Positions 26,161 to 35,134 of a stretch of 64,000 nt of DNA are shown piece after piece. Every line of letters begins with the position of its first letter. Within the stretch, counting starts at the first letter, position 1. Position numbers and translations under genes: made by a program. This stretch comes from Bradyrhizobium sp. U87765 SZCCT0048 (lineage in GTDB: Bacteria; Pseudomonadota; Alphaproteobacteria; Rhizobiales; Xanthobacteraceae): NCBI RefSeq assembly GCF_018131225.1, contig NZ_JAFCMM010000002.1, positions 496,001-560,000 on the forward strand. The letters run 5' to 3'. A model generated the notes under the pieces. The model was not told the origin of the DNA and did not search any database. It worked only from the letters and a program-made list of their open reading frames with translations.

Positions 26161-26301
26161 AACCCGCCCCCGGCAACAACAACGAACGAATACAAATAGT
26201 TATAAAACAAGCACGGCCCGTGAAATTCGAGCCCAAATTCAATCTAAACAATTGTTTCCTATACATATATAGCTGCAATTTTGAGCAATGTCATCTATTT
26301 A
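26161..26301 (-). promoter_or_regulatory. AT-rich promoter region of the insert operon
   Basis: This 141-base stretch is far more AT-rich than its surroundings. It contains the 12-base palindrome AAACAATTGTTT (26246-26257) and TATA-like tracts suited to a leftward promoter. No clear -35/-10 pair with 17-base spacing could be fixed. The repeat begins immediately to its right. Confidence 0.4.
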
Positions 26302-26459
26302 GCAGATCGAAGTCCGCGCCTTCGAGAAGGTGCAGGCAGCGGTCAAGAGCGCGATGGCGCGCATGGAAGCGAACCGCCAGCAACTGGCGCACGCCCACGC
26401 GCACTGAACGCCTCATTCAAGAAATGACGAAAAGCCGGCGGCGACGCCGGCTTTTTTGT
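26302..26459. repeat. Right copy of 158-bp direct repeat
   Basis: Near-identical (157/158) to 22857-23014. In the reading frame of rpoH the copy encodes the last 34 residues from 26303 and the stop at 26405-26407, but it is preceded by an in-frame TAG, so it is a silent rpoH remnant. It includes the second terminator hairpin (26432-26457). Confidence 0.92.
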
Positions 26460-26597
26460 TGCGCGGAGAACAGGACGCGGAACAGCACGCGGCGCGGCCG
26501 CAGACACCTGCCGATGCGCGGGCCATGAACCCGTTGGGGCGACCGGCCGACCAATGCCATGCGTATCCCCATAAGTGCCCTGGCGTCGGAGGCGATC

Positions 26598-26936
26598 ATG
26601 CCCATCATGCTCCGCAGCACCGTCGGCCCGTTCGACGACAGCTTCATCCAGCGCGTTGCGCGCATCGAGCGCAGCCTCATCGGCCATGGCGTCGCGCCGT
26701 CGCAGTTCACGATTCTCAAGGACCGTGCCCTCGCCGCGCCGCCGAGCTGGGACTACACGCTGCTGCGCGGCGACGACGCCTGCCGCCTGACGCTGCCCGA
26801 CGACCTCGCCTTCATGAACCACATCGATGTCTGCTGCCGCGCGCTCGACGATGCACCGGCGACGGTCTTCGAGAGCGACGGCGACCATCTCGCCGCGCGG
26901 CTGATGGAATGGATCGAACTACTGGCGACGGTGTGA
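26598..26936 (+). CDS. Hypothetical protein, paralogue A of a tandem pair
   Basis: A 112-residue soluble protein of unknown function. It opens MPIMLRSTVGPFDDSF, has a central block ILKDRALAAPPSWDYTLLRG and LTLPDDLAFMNHIDVC, and ends with HLAARLMEWIELLATV. ATG 26598 is chosen because GTCGGAGGCGATC precedes it and because the next gene starts with the matching MPITLQSTVG. It lies just outside the insert. The two paralogues are 5 bases apart and share the whole domain. Confidence 0.65.
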   Translation: MPIMLRSTVGPFDDSFIQRVARIERSLIGHGVAPSQFTILKDRALAAPPSWDYTLLRGDDACRLTLPDDLAFMNHIDVCCRALDDAPATVFESDGDHLAARLMEWIELLATV

Positions 26937-26941
26937 GAGCG

Positions 26942-27320
26942 ATGCCGATCACCCTGCAGAGCACCGTCGGCGCATTCGACCGTGGCTTCCCGCGGCAATT
27001 ACCGATAGTCGAGAGTGCGATGATCGCCCGCGGCCTCGATCCCGACGACATCGTCATCGCCAAGGACCGCTCGCTGTGCACCAATGCACCACCGTTCGGC
27101 TCGCGCCTGTGGGACTACACCGTGTTTGTCGGCGACGACCACTTCACCGAGACCAAGCCGAACGATCTCGCCTTTCTCGACAGCTTCTATCGCCACTGCC
27201 TCGCCGCTGGCGACGACACCATGCCGGCGGTCGTACGACACGCTGTGGACGCGGCTGATGCGCTGGATGGCGCAGCCGATCCGAGGCTTCGCCCGCCGCC
27301 CCGACACCACAGCGCAATGA
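26942..27320 (+). pseudogene. Frameshifted paralogue B of the tandem pair
   Basis: It starts MPITLQSTVGAFDRGF and matches paralogue A through IAKDRSLC, WDYTVFVGDD and PNDLAFLDSFY. At about 27228-27236 the frame drifts into low-complexity. One base further on, the +1 frame continues as YDTLWTRLMRWMAQPI, which aligns with the RLMEWIELLA end of paralogue A, and terminates at 27320. A one-base insertion (or a sequencing error) near GTCGTACG explains this. Without the shift, the annotated product would run on to 27397 with a non-homologous tail. Confidence 0.6.
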
Positions 27321-27435
27321 CGCGCATCCCGGATGTCCTGCACTCGTCCGGGTTCCGCGTTGAACGCAACACGTCGGCTTGTCATCCATCACACTGAGAT
27401 GCACAGCCCGGGCTTCAGCCGGCGTTCTTTGAAAA

Positions 27436-27462
27436 CCACAAGTCGGCAAGGCCGACTTGTGG
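27436..27462. repeat. Perfect 12-bp stem-loop in an intergenic repeat-like region
   Basis: CCACAAGTCGGC and its complement are separated by AAG. The 304-base gap 27321-27624 otherwise holds a palindromic block (27508-27545, CCTTCGAGGCTCGC ... CACCTCAGGATAA) of a style seen repeatedly between genes in Bradyrhizobium relatives. No gene is seen. Confidence 0.55.
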
Positions 27463-27624
27463 TGCGCAGCATGGCGCTCGACGGACGACAGCCCGGGGCC
27501 GTTCATCCTTCGAGGCTCGCTTTGCCCGCACCTCAGGATAACGGAGTAGCGTCGAGGACGCCCTTCATGCGTCGCGAGCCCGTCACCCGGATGCGCGCAG
27601 CGATACCCGGGACCGGAGCGCGCG

Positions 27625-28215
27625 TCAGCGCGGCAGCGCCGGCGCCTTGGTCGCGAACGCTTCGTCCTGGGGCTTTGCCGGCAGCGTGCCGAAGGCCTTG
27701 GCGTGATCGATCGCCTGCGCCAGCAGCTTGAGGCCGAGCGGCGCCAGCGCGCGCTCCCACAGTTCGCGCGCGGTCTCGCCCTTCTTCACGAAGCACCAGT
27801 CCTGCACCACGATGGCGCCGGCATCCATGCGATCGGCGAGATGATAGATCGTGCCGCCGGCGATCGGATCGCCTTCCTTGACGGTCCATTCGACCGCGGC
27901 GATGCCGCGATGGCGCGGCAGCAGCGAGGGATGATAGCCGATGCCGCCGAGCCGGCTTGCGGCCAGCGCCTCGCGGCTGACGCGGGCGTGGCTGTGGGCG
28001 GTGACGATGATGTCGGTGTCCGGTGCGATCTCGGCGGGTCCGACCAGCTTGGGATCGGCCTGCACCACCACCTCGACGCCGGCGGCGGCCGCGGTCGCCG
28101 CGAGGCGGTCATCGCCGTCATGGACCACGACGCGGGCGACGCCGACACCATGCTGCCGCAGCATCTCGAACACGGTCACGCCGAAATGGCGGGAGCCGAC
28201 CAGCGTAATCCGCAT
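27625..28215 (-). CDS. Formyltransferase-fold protein (Fmt-like, N-terminal domain only)
   Basis: A 196-residue protein with the formyl-transferase N-terminal fold. It starts MRITLVGSRHFGVTVFEML and keeps the folate-site signature as GYHPSLLPRHRGIAAVEWTV (~92-111) and the late motif GGTIYHLADRMDAGAIV. It lacks the C-terminal tRNA-binding domain of methionyl-tRNA formyltransferase, so it acts on another substrate (sugar or small molecule). The active-site Asn-His-Asp set is only partly matched (His kept in YHPSLLP). It follows the purA/531-residue gene cluster on the same strand. Confidence 0.75.
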   Translation of the reverse strand: MRITLVGSRHFGVTVFEMLRQHGVGVARVVVHDGDDRLAATAAAAGVEVVVQADPKLVGPAEIAPDTDIIVTAHSHARVSREALAASRLGGIGYHPSLLPRHRGIAAVEWTVKEGDPIAGGTIYHLADRMDAGAIVVQDWCFVKKGETARELWERALAPLGLKLLAQAIDHAKAFGTLPAKPQDEAFATKAPALPR

Positions 28216-28308
28216 CCGTTCACCCCTACCCCAGTGTCACATCCGCGCCGCGCGCACCGCGGCGCCATGGCGGCCCGTCGCCGGGCCGGTCGGATCAGCG
28301 GCGCGGGC

Positions 28309-29904
28309 TTACTGGCCCCACGCCATGAACGCTTCGTTGAACGCGCGCTCGCCCGGCGCGCCCTTCTCGACCGCGAGAATGGCGCGGCGCTGATTGGCAT
28401 ACACCAGCGGCACGTCGAACCAGGAGCGCTCCTTGAGCAGCTGCAGGTTGCGCGACTTGTCGGCATCGATGCTGGAGAGGCCGACCAGGAAGAAGTTGTC
28501 GGTGACCTTGACCGCAAGGCCGGCCAGCGGCAGGCCCTTGGTCTGCTCGTTGGACTTCATCAGGATGCCGGGCACGTTGGCAACCCCGCCACCGGCGAAG
28601 TCCGGCGGCAGCTGGAACGTCAATTCGACCGTGTGGCTGGCCGGCAGCGACGTATCCATGTTGCGGCGGACCGTCAGCGTCATCTTCAGCCTGCGCTCGG
28701 GCACGTCGATATCGGCGCGAATGGCGAGATCCTGCGGCTGGCCATTGTTGCCGCCGACCTGCTCGGTGCGCCACACCACGGTGCCTTCATAGCGCTTGCC
28801 CTGCGGGTCCGACGGATCCTCGTCGTACAGCACGACCTTCTGGGCCACCGGCGCGATCTGCGAGCCAGGCTGGCCGACGCGGTCGGCGATCTTCGGCCGC
28901 ACGCCGCTGTCGGACGCCGGCGTCTTCGGCGCCTCCGCCACCGGCTGCGATTTCATCAGGCCCTTGACCGTGGTCCACATCTTCGGGCCGACCAGGAAGC
29001 CGACGCCGGCGAGCATCAGCACGACACCGAGGACAATGGCGAAGGCCAGCGGAAAACGGCTCGGCTGCCGCGGCGGCCGGGCCGGCTTCGGCGGCTTCGC
29101 CGGCTTGACGGCCTTGCCGCGCGCGGCCGGCGGCCGGTCCGGCACGTAGGCGGCGTCGCCGGGCAGCGCGTCGTACGACGCTTCCGCCATCGGATCGACG
29201 CGATGGTCCATGTTGGGTTCGATGCGATCGAACTCCGGCGAGGGCGACGGCACGTTGGCGTAGGTGCGGCGCGCGGCGCGGTTGGCCTGCGCTGCGGCGG
29301 CGCCGAGATCGTCGGCATCGGCGATGACATCACGGAAGCCGCGCACGCCGCCGGACGGCGTGCCGCGTGGCGTTTCACGAGATGGCGGCGGCGGAGCGGG
29401 AGGCGGCGCCTGCGGACGCGGCGCCTCGGCCTGCGGCGGCTCGCTGGCGGGCGGCTCGGGTGGCGGCGACAAGGGCGGAATCGGCGGCACGTCGACCCGC
29501 AGATTGCGCGGTGGGCGCGGCTCGTCCTGGCCGAGCGGCGAACGCTCGCTGCGCGGCGCGGGCCGATCGCGCCCGGGCGCGGCGCTGCCGGCATCGGTCG
29601 GCGTGGCGCGCGAGCGCACGCTGCTGCGCAGCGCATCGCCCGGACGGGTGCGGCTCAGCGTATCAGGCTTGGGCACCTCGATGCGGGCGCGCTGGGCCGC
29701 CTCGGCCTCGACCTTACGCACCGCTTCTTCCAGCGCGAGGCGCTCGCGGGTGATCTCGCTCTCGGTCAGCGGCGGCTCGACGCTGCGCAGCTGGGAAATC
29801 AGCGCGGCGCGGGCCCGCTCATACAGCGCGCGGCGCGCTTCGCCCGGAGCGCCGGGATCGAGCCCGGCGATCGCGCGCGCGATAAGCGGATAGTAATCTG
29901 CCAT
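28309..29904 (-). CDS. Conserved hypothetical membrane protein with Pro-rich domain
   Basis: 531 residues. An N-terminal helical segment (~1-80, MADYYPLIARAIAGLDPGAP...) is followed by a long disordered Pro/Arg-rich stretch (~85-285), one transmembrane helix (~287-310, FPLAFAIVLGVVLMLAGVGF) and an exported C-terminal beta-rich domain (~350-531). This layout is a conserved uncharacterised type in Bradyrhizobium relatives. It starts 33 bases after purA on the same strand and is likely co-transcribed. No catalytic motif is seen. Confidence 0.75.
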   Translation of the reverse strand: MADYYPLIARAIAGLDPGAPGEARRALYERARAALISQLRSVEPPLTESEITRERLALEEAVRKVEAEAAQRARIEVPKPDTLSRTRPGDALRSSVRSRATPTDAGSAAPGRDRPAPRSERSPLGQDEPRPPRNLRVDVPPIPPLSPPPEPPASEPPQAEAPRPQAPPPAPPPPSRETPRGTPSGGVRGFRDVIADADDLGAAAAQANRAARRTYANVPSPSPEFDRIEPNMDHRVDPMAEASYDALPGDAAYVPDRPPAARGKAVKPAKPPKPARPPRQPSRFPLAFAIVLGVVLMLAGVGFLVGPKMWTTVKGLMKSQPVAEAPKTPASDSGVRPKIADRVGQPGSQIAPVAQKVVLYDEDPSDPQGKRYEGTVVWRTEQVGGNNGQPQDLAIRADIDVPERRLKMTLTVRRNMDTSLPASHTVELTFQLPPDFAGGGVANVPGILMKSNEQTKGLPLAGLAVKVTDNFFLVGLSSIDADKSRNLQLLKERSWFDVPLVYANQRRAILAVEKGAPGERAFNEAFMAWGQ

Positions 29905-29937
29905 GAACGTCCCGCCTGCGGTCCGAGCCGAACCCGA

Positions 29938-31230
29938 TTAGGCCTCGAAGGGATTCTGCACGAGAATTGTATCTTCGCGTTCCGGGCTTGTCGAAAGCAA
30001 GGCGATCGGGCAACCGACCAGTTCCTCGACGCGCCGGACATACTTGATGGCCTGCGCCGGCAGCTCCGCCCACGAACGTGCGTTGGCGGTCGGCTCCTTC
30101 CAGCCCTCGATGGTCTCGTAGACCGGCTTGACGCGCGCCTGCGCGCCCTCGCCGGCCGGCAGGTGATCGATCACCTTGCCGTCGAGCTCGTAGCCGATGC
30201 AGACCTTGATCTCGTCGAAGCCGTCGAGGATGTCGAGCTTGGTCAGCGCGAGGCCGTTGATGCCGCAGGTGCGCGCGGTCTGGCGCACCAGCACCGCATC
30301 GAACCAGCCGCAACGGCGCTTGCGTCCAGTGTTGACGCCGAACTCCTTGCCGCGACGGCCGATCTCCTCGCCGATCTCGTCGGTGAGCTCGGTCGGGAAC
30401 GGGCCGAGGCCGACACGCGTGGTGTAGGCCTTGCAGATGCCGAGGACATAGCCGACCGCGCCCGGGCCCAGGCCCGTGCCGGTGGCGGCCTGTGCCGCGA
30501 CGGTGTTCGACGAGGTGACGTAGGGGTAGGTGCCGTGATCGACATCGAGCAGCGCGCCCTGCGCGCCTTCGAACAGGATGCGCTTGCCTTCGCGGCGCTT
30601 GTGGTCGAGCAGGTTCCACACCGTCTCGGCGTAGGGCAGCACCTTCGGCGCCAGTTCGGTGAGCTCCTTGAGCAGCGCACCGCCATCGACCTCGGCGAGG
30701 TTGAGGCCGCGGCGCAGCGCGTTGTGGTGCGCCAGCAGGCGATCGATCTTGTGCGGCAGCGCCGGCAGGTCGGCGAGGTCCATCAGGCGAATGGCGCGGC
30801 GGCCGGCCTTGTCCTCATAGGCCGGGCCGATGCCGCGGCGCGTGGTGCCGATGGCGGTGCCGGCGTTGGAGGATTCGCGCAGCGCGTCGAGCTCGCGGTG
30901 CAGCGGCAGGATCAACGTGACGTTCTCGGCGACGCGCAGGTTCTCCGGCGACACCGCAACGCCCTGGCCGCGCAGCCGCTCGACCTCGTCGAGGAAGGCC
31001 TGGATGTCGAACACCACGCCGTTGCCGATCACCGACAGCTTGGAGGAACGCAGCACACCGGACGGCAGCAGCGCGAGCTTGTAGGTCTTGCCGTCGATGA
31101 CAAGCGTGTGACCGGCGTTATGGCCGCCCTGGAAACGGACGACGATGTCGGCCTGTTCCGACAGCCAGTCGACGATCTTGCCTTTTCCCTCGTCGCCCCA
31201 CTGAGCGCCGACGACGACAACATTGGCCAT
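29938..31230 (-). CDS. purA: Adenylosuccinate synthetase
   Basis: Cytoplasmic enzyme that joins IMP and aspartate using GTP in AMP biosynthesis. It has 430 residues, the usual length. The P-loop-like GAQWGDEGKGKIVD (~8-21), the catalytic His in GGHNAGHTLV (~38-47), GTTRRGIGPAYEDK and the C-terminal GTP-binding LSTSPEREDTI region are intact. ATG 31230 gives the canonical MANVVVVGAQWG start; a longer frame adds 28 unrelated residues. The gap 31231-31630 (400 bases, to the divergent PQQ dehydrogenase) holds only promoters as far as can be seen. Confidence 0.96.
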   Translation of the reverse strand: MANVVVVGAQWGDEGKGKIVDWLSEQADIVVRFQGGHNAGHTLVIDGKTYKLALLPSGVLRSSKLSVIGNGVVFDIQAFLDEVERLRGQGVAVSPENLRVAENVTLILPLHRELDALRESSNAGTAIGTTRRGIGPAYEDKAGRRAIRLMDLADLPALPHKIDRLLAHHNALRRGLNLAEVDGGALLKELTELAPKVLPYAETVWNLLDHKRREGKRILFEGAQGALLDVDHGTYPYVTSSNTVAAQAATGTGLGPGAVGYVLGICKAYTTRVGLGPFPTELTDEIGEEIGRRGKEFGVNTGRKRRCGWFDAVLVRQTARTCGINGLALTKLDILDGFDEIKVCIGYELDGKVIDHLPAGEGAQARVKPVYETIEGWKEPTANARSWAELPAQAIKYVRRVEELVGCPIALLSTSPEREDTILVQNPFEA

Positions 31231-31630
31231 TTCGCGTGGATCCCCTGAAAATCCGTGATCTGAGAGAGGGTGAACGCCTCGCCTTGCGGCCGGGGCCGCG
31301 CGCATGTGAGACAAATCAACCGGATAACGGAAGCAGGCCCCCGACGCAAGCCAAATGGGCGTTTTCCGCTCCGCCGCCGATCTGCCAAACCATTGATATC
31401 CCCCGAAAATCCTTTGTTCCCGCCGGGGCTGCCGTTCAGGATTTCAGCGTCATGGCGGGATTTCGGCCGAAGGGGCGAAGCGAAAGCGCGATCGCAAGGC
31501 GAAGGCGACCGGGTTGGCCGCGCGGCGCACCGCCGGGCGCGGCGGAATGCAGGTCTGGCGCAAAACTTCCGTGCTATCGATTCTGCCCTGCAGCGGCGGC
31601 ATCACGCCGCGACCCTGGATGGCAACCTTG

Positions 31631-33673
31631 ATGATGCGGCTCCGCGGCCCGATGGCCCTTCTCGCTCTCGTCCTCGCCCTCGTGCTGCCGCGCGAGGCGG
31701 CCCAAGCGTGGGAAGCCTGGGGCGGCGACAGCGGCGGCACGCGCTTCTCGCCGCTGGCCCAGATCACGCCGGCCAACGTCGACGATCTCGTGCGGGCGTG
31801 GACGTTCAGCAGCGGCGATGTCGCACGGCGTCCCGCCGCGCTGATGGCCCGCACCAAGCTCGAGGTCACGCCGCTGCTGGTCGAGGACAGCCTCGTCTTC
31901 TGCACCGCGTTCAACGACGTCATCGCGCTCGATCCCGGCACCGGCGCGCAGAAGTGGCGCTTCGATCTCAACATTCCGACCGACCTGCGCCCCGCCAACC
32001 GCTGGACTTGCCGCGGCCTCGCCGCCTGGCGCGACGACACCAGGCCGCATGACGCCGCCTGTGCCAGCCGCCTGTTCATGGGCACCAACGACGCGCGCGT
32101 CGTCGCGCTCGACGCTCGCACCGGCAAGCGCTGCAGCGATTTCGGCGACAACGGCGAGGCGAAGCTCGATCCCGGCACCACGCTGGAATGGCCCGGCGAA
32201 TTCCAGATCACCTCGCCGCCCGTGGTGGGCGATGGCATCGTCGTGGTCGGCTCGTCGATTTCCGACAACCGCCGCGTCGACGGCCCGCGCGGCACGGTGC
32301 ACGCGTTCGACGCGCGCAGCGGCCGCCTGCGCTGGCAATGGGATCCGCTGGTGCACGACGGCATCAGCGCCGGCACCGCCAATGTCTGGGCGCCGATGTC
32401 GGTGGACACCGCGAACGGCCTCGTCTTCCTGCCGACATCGTCGCCGAGCCCGGATTTCTGGGGCGGCGCGCGCCCCGGCGACAATGCCCACGCCAACTCG
32501 GTGGTGGCGCTGCGGCTCGCGACCGGCGAGCGGGTCTGGTCGTTCCAGACCGTGCATCACGACGTCTGGGACTACGACCTGCCGGCGCAGCCGACGCTGG
32601 CGCGCATCGACACCGGCAACGGCCCGCGCGACGTCGTCATCCAGGGCACCAAGCAGGGCTTCGTGTTCGTGCTCGACCGTCTCACCGGCGCGCCGGTGTG
32701 GCCGGTGGAGGAGCGCAAGGTGCCGCAGAGCGGCGCCGCCGGCGAAGTGCTGTCGCCGACGCAGCCGTTTCCAACTCACGTCCCGGCGCTGACGCCGCAG
32801 GCCGTCTCGCCCGACGACGCCTTCGGCCTGCTGCCGTTCTGGGACAAGGCATCATGCCGCGCACAGCTCGCGAGCGCGCGCAACGAGGGCCTCTATACGC
32901 CGCCATCGACCCAGGGCACGCTGATCTTTCCAATGACCGGCGGCGGCATCAACTGGGGCGGCGTCGCGTTCGACCCAGTGCATCAGATCCTCTACGCCAA
33001 CACCAGCCGCGCGGTGCATCGCGTCACGCTGATCCCGCGCGCCGACGCCACCGGCTTCAAGGCGCCTCCCGGCCACGACTTCGGGCCCCAGAGCGGTGCG
33101 CCATTCGCGATGACCCGCGCGGTGGTGATGTCGCCGCTCGGCATGCCCTGCAACACGCCGCCATGGGGCGAACTGGTCGCGGTCGATCTCAAGGCCGGCC
33201 GGATTCTCTGGTCTTCGACCGTCGGCACCACCGAGGATCGCGCGCCGCTCGGCATCGCCTTCCATTTTGGCGGACCGCTGGTCAACGGCGTGCTGGTGAC
33301 GCAGGGTGGCCTCGTGTTCACCGGTGCGCTCGACGCGTATCTGCGCGCCTTCGACGCGACCACCGGCGCCGAGCTGTGGCAGGGCCGCCTGCCGGTTCCC
33401 GGCATCGCCAATCCCATGACCTATCGCTGGAACAACGAGCAGTATGTGGTGATCGCCGCCGGCGGCCACTCGGAAGCCGGCGCCAGCATCGGCGACAGTC
33501 TCGTCGCGTTCCGCCTGCCACGCGCCGGCGAAGCGCCGTCGCTGTGGTCGCGCGCCATCGATCGGCCCGGCGGCCGCTTCCGCGCCGGCGCCGCCGGCGT
33601 CGTCGCTCTGCTCGTCGTGCTGATCGGCATCACATTGTGGGTCCGCCGCCGCAGACGCGCACGCACCACCTGA
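31631..33673 (+). CDS. PQQ-dependent dehydrogenase (glucose/quinate type) with C-terminal anchor
   Basis: Periplasm-facing quinoprotein of ~680 residues. The signal or first helix is ~8-25 (MALLALVLALVLPREAAQA), followed by the eight-bladed PQQ propeller with motifs GGDSGGTRFSPLAQIT, ANVWAPMSVD, HHDVWDYDLPAQPTL and GTKQGFVFVLDRLTGAPVWP. It matches the membrane-bound glucose/quinate/shikimate dehydrogenase domain. The five-helix N-terminal ubiquinone domain of those enzymes is missing; instead one helix at the very C-terminus (~650-670, GVVALLVVLIGITLWVRRRR) anchors it. The start at 31631 is chosen over upstream in-frame codons because the signal begins there. No PQQ synthesis genes are nearby. 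Confidence 0.83.
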   Translation: MMRLRGPMALLALVLALVLPREAAQAWEAWGGDSGGTRFSPLAQITPANVDDLVRAWTFSSGDVARRPAALMARTKLEVTPLLVEDSLVFCTAFNDVIALDPGTGAQKWRFDLNIPTDLRPANRWTCRGLAAWRDDTRPHDAACASRLFMGTNDARVVALDARTGKRCSDFGDNGEAKLDPGTTLEWPGEFQITSPPVVGDGIVVVGSSISDNRRVDGPRGTVHAFDARSGRLRWQWDPLVHDGISAGTANVWAPMSVDTANGLVFLPTSSPSPDFWGGARPGDNAHANSVVALRLATGERVWSFQTVHHDVWDYDLPAQPTLARIDTGNGPRDVVIQGTKQGFVFVLDRLTGAPVWPVEERKVPQSGAAGEVLSPTQPFPTHVPALTPQAVSPDDAFGLLPFWDKASCRAQLASARNEGLYTPPSTQGTLIFPMTGGGINWGGVAFDPVHQILYANTSRAVHRVTLIPRADATGFKAPPGHDFGPQSGAPFAMTRAVVMSPLGMPCNTPPWGELVAVDLKAGRILWSSTVGTTEDRAPLGIAFHFGGPLVNGVLVTQGGLVFTGALDAYLRAFDATTGAELWQGRLPVPGIANPMTYRWNNEQYVVIAAGGHSEAGASIGDSLVAFRLPRAGEAPSLWSRAIDRPGGRFRAGAAGVVALLVVLIGITLWVRRRRRARTT

Positions 33674-33872
33674 CGCATGCGGTGCGCATGCACCGCTCGG
33701 CCGCATCACATCGCGCCGTCACAAGCCCATGCGCGGCAGGCAAATCGGCATGGGACGGTCCCGGCATTGGCTGTTGTGATCACGCGCCAGCTGCGCGACA
33801 CAAGGAGCGTGCCCCATGAGTGGCCGCCCCGCGTGGGGTCCGCTCGCACCTTTCCCCCAAAATACCTGTTCG

Positions 33873-34793
33873 ATGACCATCGTCGTTCGTCCGCAGCCGT
33901 CACCGTCTCTTCTCGCGCGGCTCGCCAATCAGCCGTATCTCCTGCTGAGCCTGACCTCGCTGTTCTGGGCCGGCAATCTCGTGCTCGGCCGCTTCGTGGT
34001 CGGCCACATTCCGCCGTTCACCCTGGCGTGCCTGCGCTGGGGCGGCGCGGTTCCGGTCGTGCTGCTGATGGCCTGGCCCCATCTGCGCCAGGACTGGCCG
34101 ATCATCCGCCGCTCGCTGCCGATCCTGCTGCTGCTGTCGGCGACCGGCTATGCCGGCAACAACGTGCTGGCGTATTACGGCCTGCAGTACACCCAGGCGC
34201 TCAATGGCCTCCTGATCCAGTCGTCCGGCCCGCTGTTCGTGGCGCTGTGGTCGATGGTGCTGTTCGGCGTGCGGTTGACGCTGGCGCAGGCGCTCGGCAT
34301 CGCCATCTCGCTGACCGGCGTGTTCACCATTCTGCTGCACGGCGACCTCGCCGCCATCGCCAGCATCCATCTCAACAAGGGCGACCTGATGCTGACGCTC
34401 GCCCTGGTGGTGTTCGGCATCTACGCGGCAGTGATGCCCAAGCGGCCGCCGATGCACCCGCTGTCGCTGTTCGCCTGCACAGTGACCGGAGGCGCGCTGC
34501 TGCTGGTGCCGCCGATGATGACCGAACTGATGCGCGGCGAACTGCCGGTGTTCGACCTCACCACCGCGCTGTCGCTCGGCTATGCCGTCGTGTTTCCCTC
34601 GATCCTCGGCTATCTCTGCCTCAACCGCGGCATCGCGCTGATCGGCCCCAACCGCGCCGCGCCGTTCGTGCACCTGATCCCGGTGTTCGGCTCGGTGATG
34701 GCGATCGCCTTCCTCGGCGAGCGGCTGGAGCTGTTCCACATCCTCGGCTACGCCCTGGTGCTCGGCGGCATCTTCATGGCCTCGCGCAAGTAG
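33873..34793 (+). CDS. DMT superfamily (EamA) transporter
   Basis: Inner-membrane protein with ten predicted helices in two EamA repeats (~15-150 and ~165-300), 306 residues. The typical first-helix pattern LTSLFWAGNLVLGRFVVGHI and the second-repeat end AFLGERLELFHILGYALVLGG are present. It probably exports or imports a small metabolite; substrate unknown. An in-frame ATG 19 codons upstream is an alternative start but adds a non-membrane stretch. Confidence 0.85.
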   Translation: MTIVVRPQPSPSLLARLANQPYLLLSLTSLFWAGNLVLGRFVVGHIPPFTLACLRWGGAVPVVLLMAWPHLRQDWPIIRRSLPILLLLSATGYAGNNVLAYYGLQYTQALNGLLIQSSGPLFVALWSMVLFGVRLTLAQALGIAISLTGVFTILLHGDLAAIASIHLNKGDLMLTLALVVFGIYAAVMPKRPPMHPLSLFACTVTGGALLLVPPMMTELMRGELPVFDLTTALSLGYAVVFPSILGYLCLNRGIALIGPNRAAPFVHLIPVFGSVMAIAFLGERLELFHILGYALVLGGIFMASRK

Positions 34794-34841
34794 CAGGCTT
34801 GTCCATCTGGTTGCGGCGTGCGCCACACCCACTGCGTTATT

Positions 34842-34937
34842 GCCGGACTTGATCCAGCAATCCAGCTGACTCACGACGCAACGGAAAGGTCTCAAGCTGG
34901 ATCACCGGGTCTCGACGCTCCGCGTCAGCCCGGTGAC
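34842..34937. repeat. Intergenic palindromic repeat-like block
   Basis: TTATTGCCGGACTTGATCC...GCAATCCAG is followed by CTGGATCACCGGGTC...CCCGGTGACGAC, imperfect inverted arms typical of dispersed intergenic elements in Bradyrhizobium relatives. The gap 34794-35134 (341 bases) shows no gene. Confidence 0.5.
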
Positions 34938-35134
34938 GACGCTGAAAAGGGAGGGCCGCATGGTGTCCCATATGGCAGACAGCCACGGGACAATCCCGGC
35001 CATGACGGGTTTAACAACAAGCACCAGTTCATTCGTCCTCTTTGCGGCAGCCCTTGAGGACGGCGGTGCGAAGCATCTGGTCCCGGCGGCATCTCTGTGC
35101 CAGCATTTGGCCGCATCACATCGGAACCAGGATC

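Larger units (their letters stand above)
22857..26459. mobile_element. 3.4-kb genomic insert at the rpoH 3' end
   Basis: A unit of 3,445 bases bounded by 158-bp direct repeats of the rpoH tail. The interior (23015-26301) has visibly lower GC than the surrounding DNA and a very AT-rich right edge. It carries three same-strand genes in one operon and no recognisable integrase, transposase or terminal inverted repeat. Duplication of a gene's 3' end is what site-specific integration or homologous capture produces. Whether it can still move is unknown; without its own recombinase it may be a passive or decayed element. Confidence 0.8.

Noticed and set aside
27703..31248. A 1,181-codon open frame on the plus strand
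   Set aside because: It lies antisense to the formyltransferase-like gene, the 531-residue gene and purA. It is rich in Arg/Ala/His/Gly with no domain pattern, and is a shadow of high-GC coding DNA.
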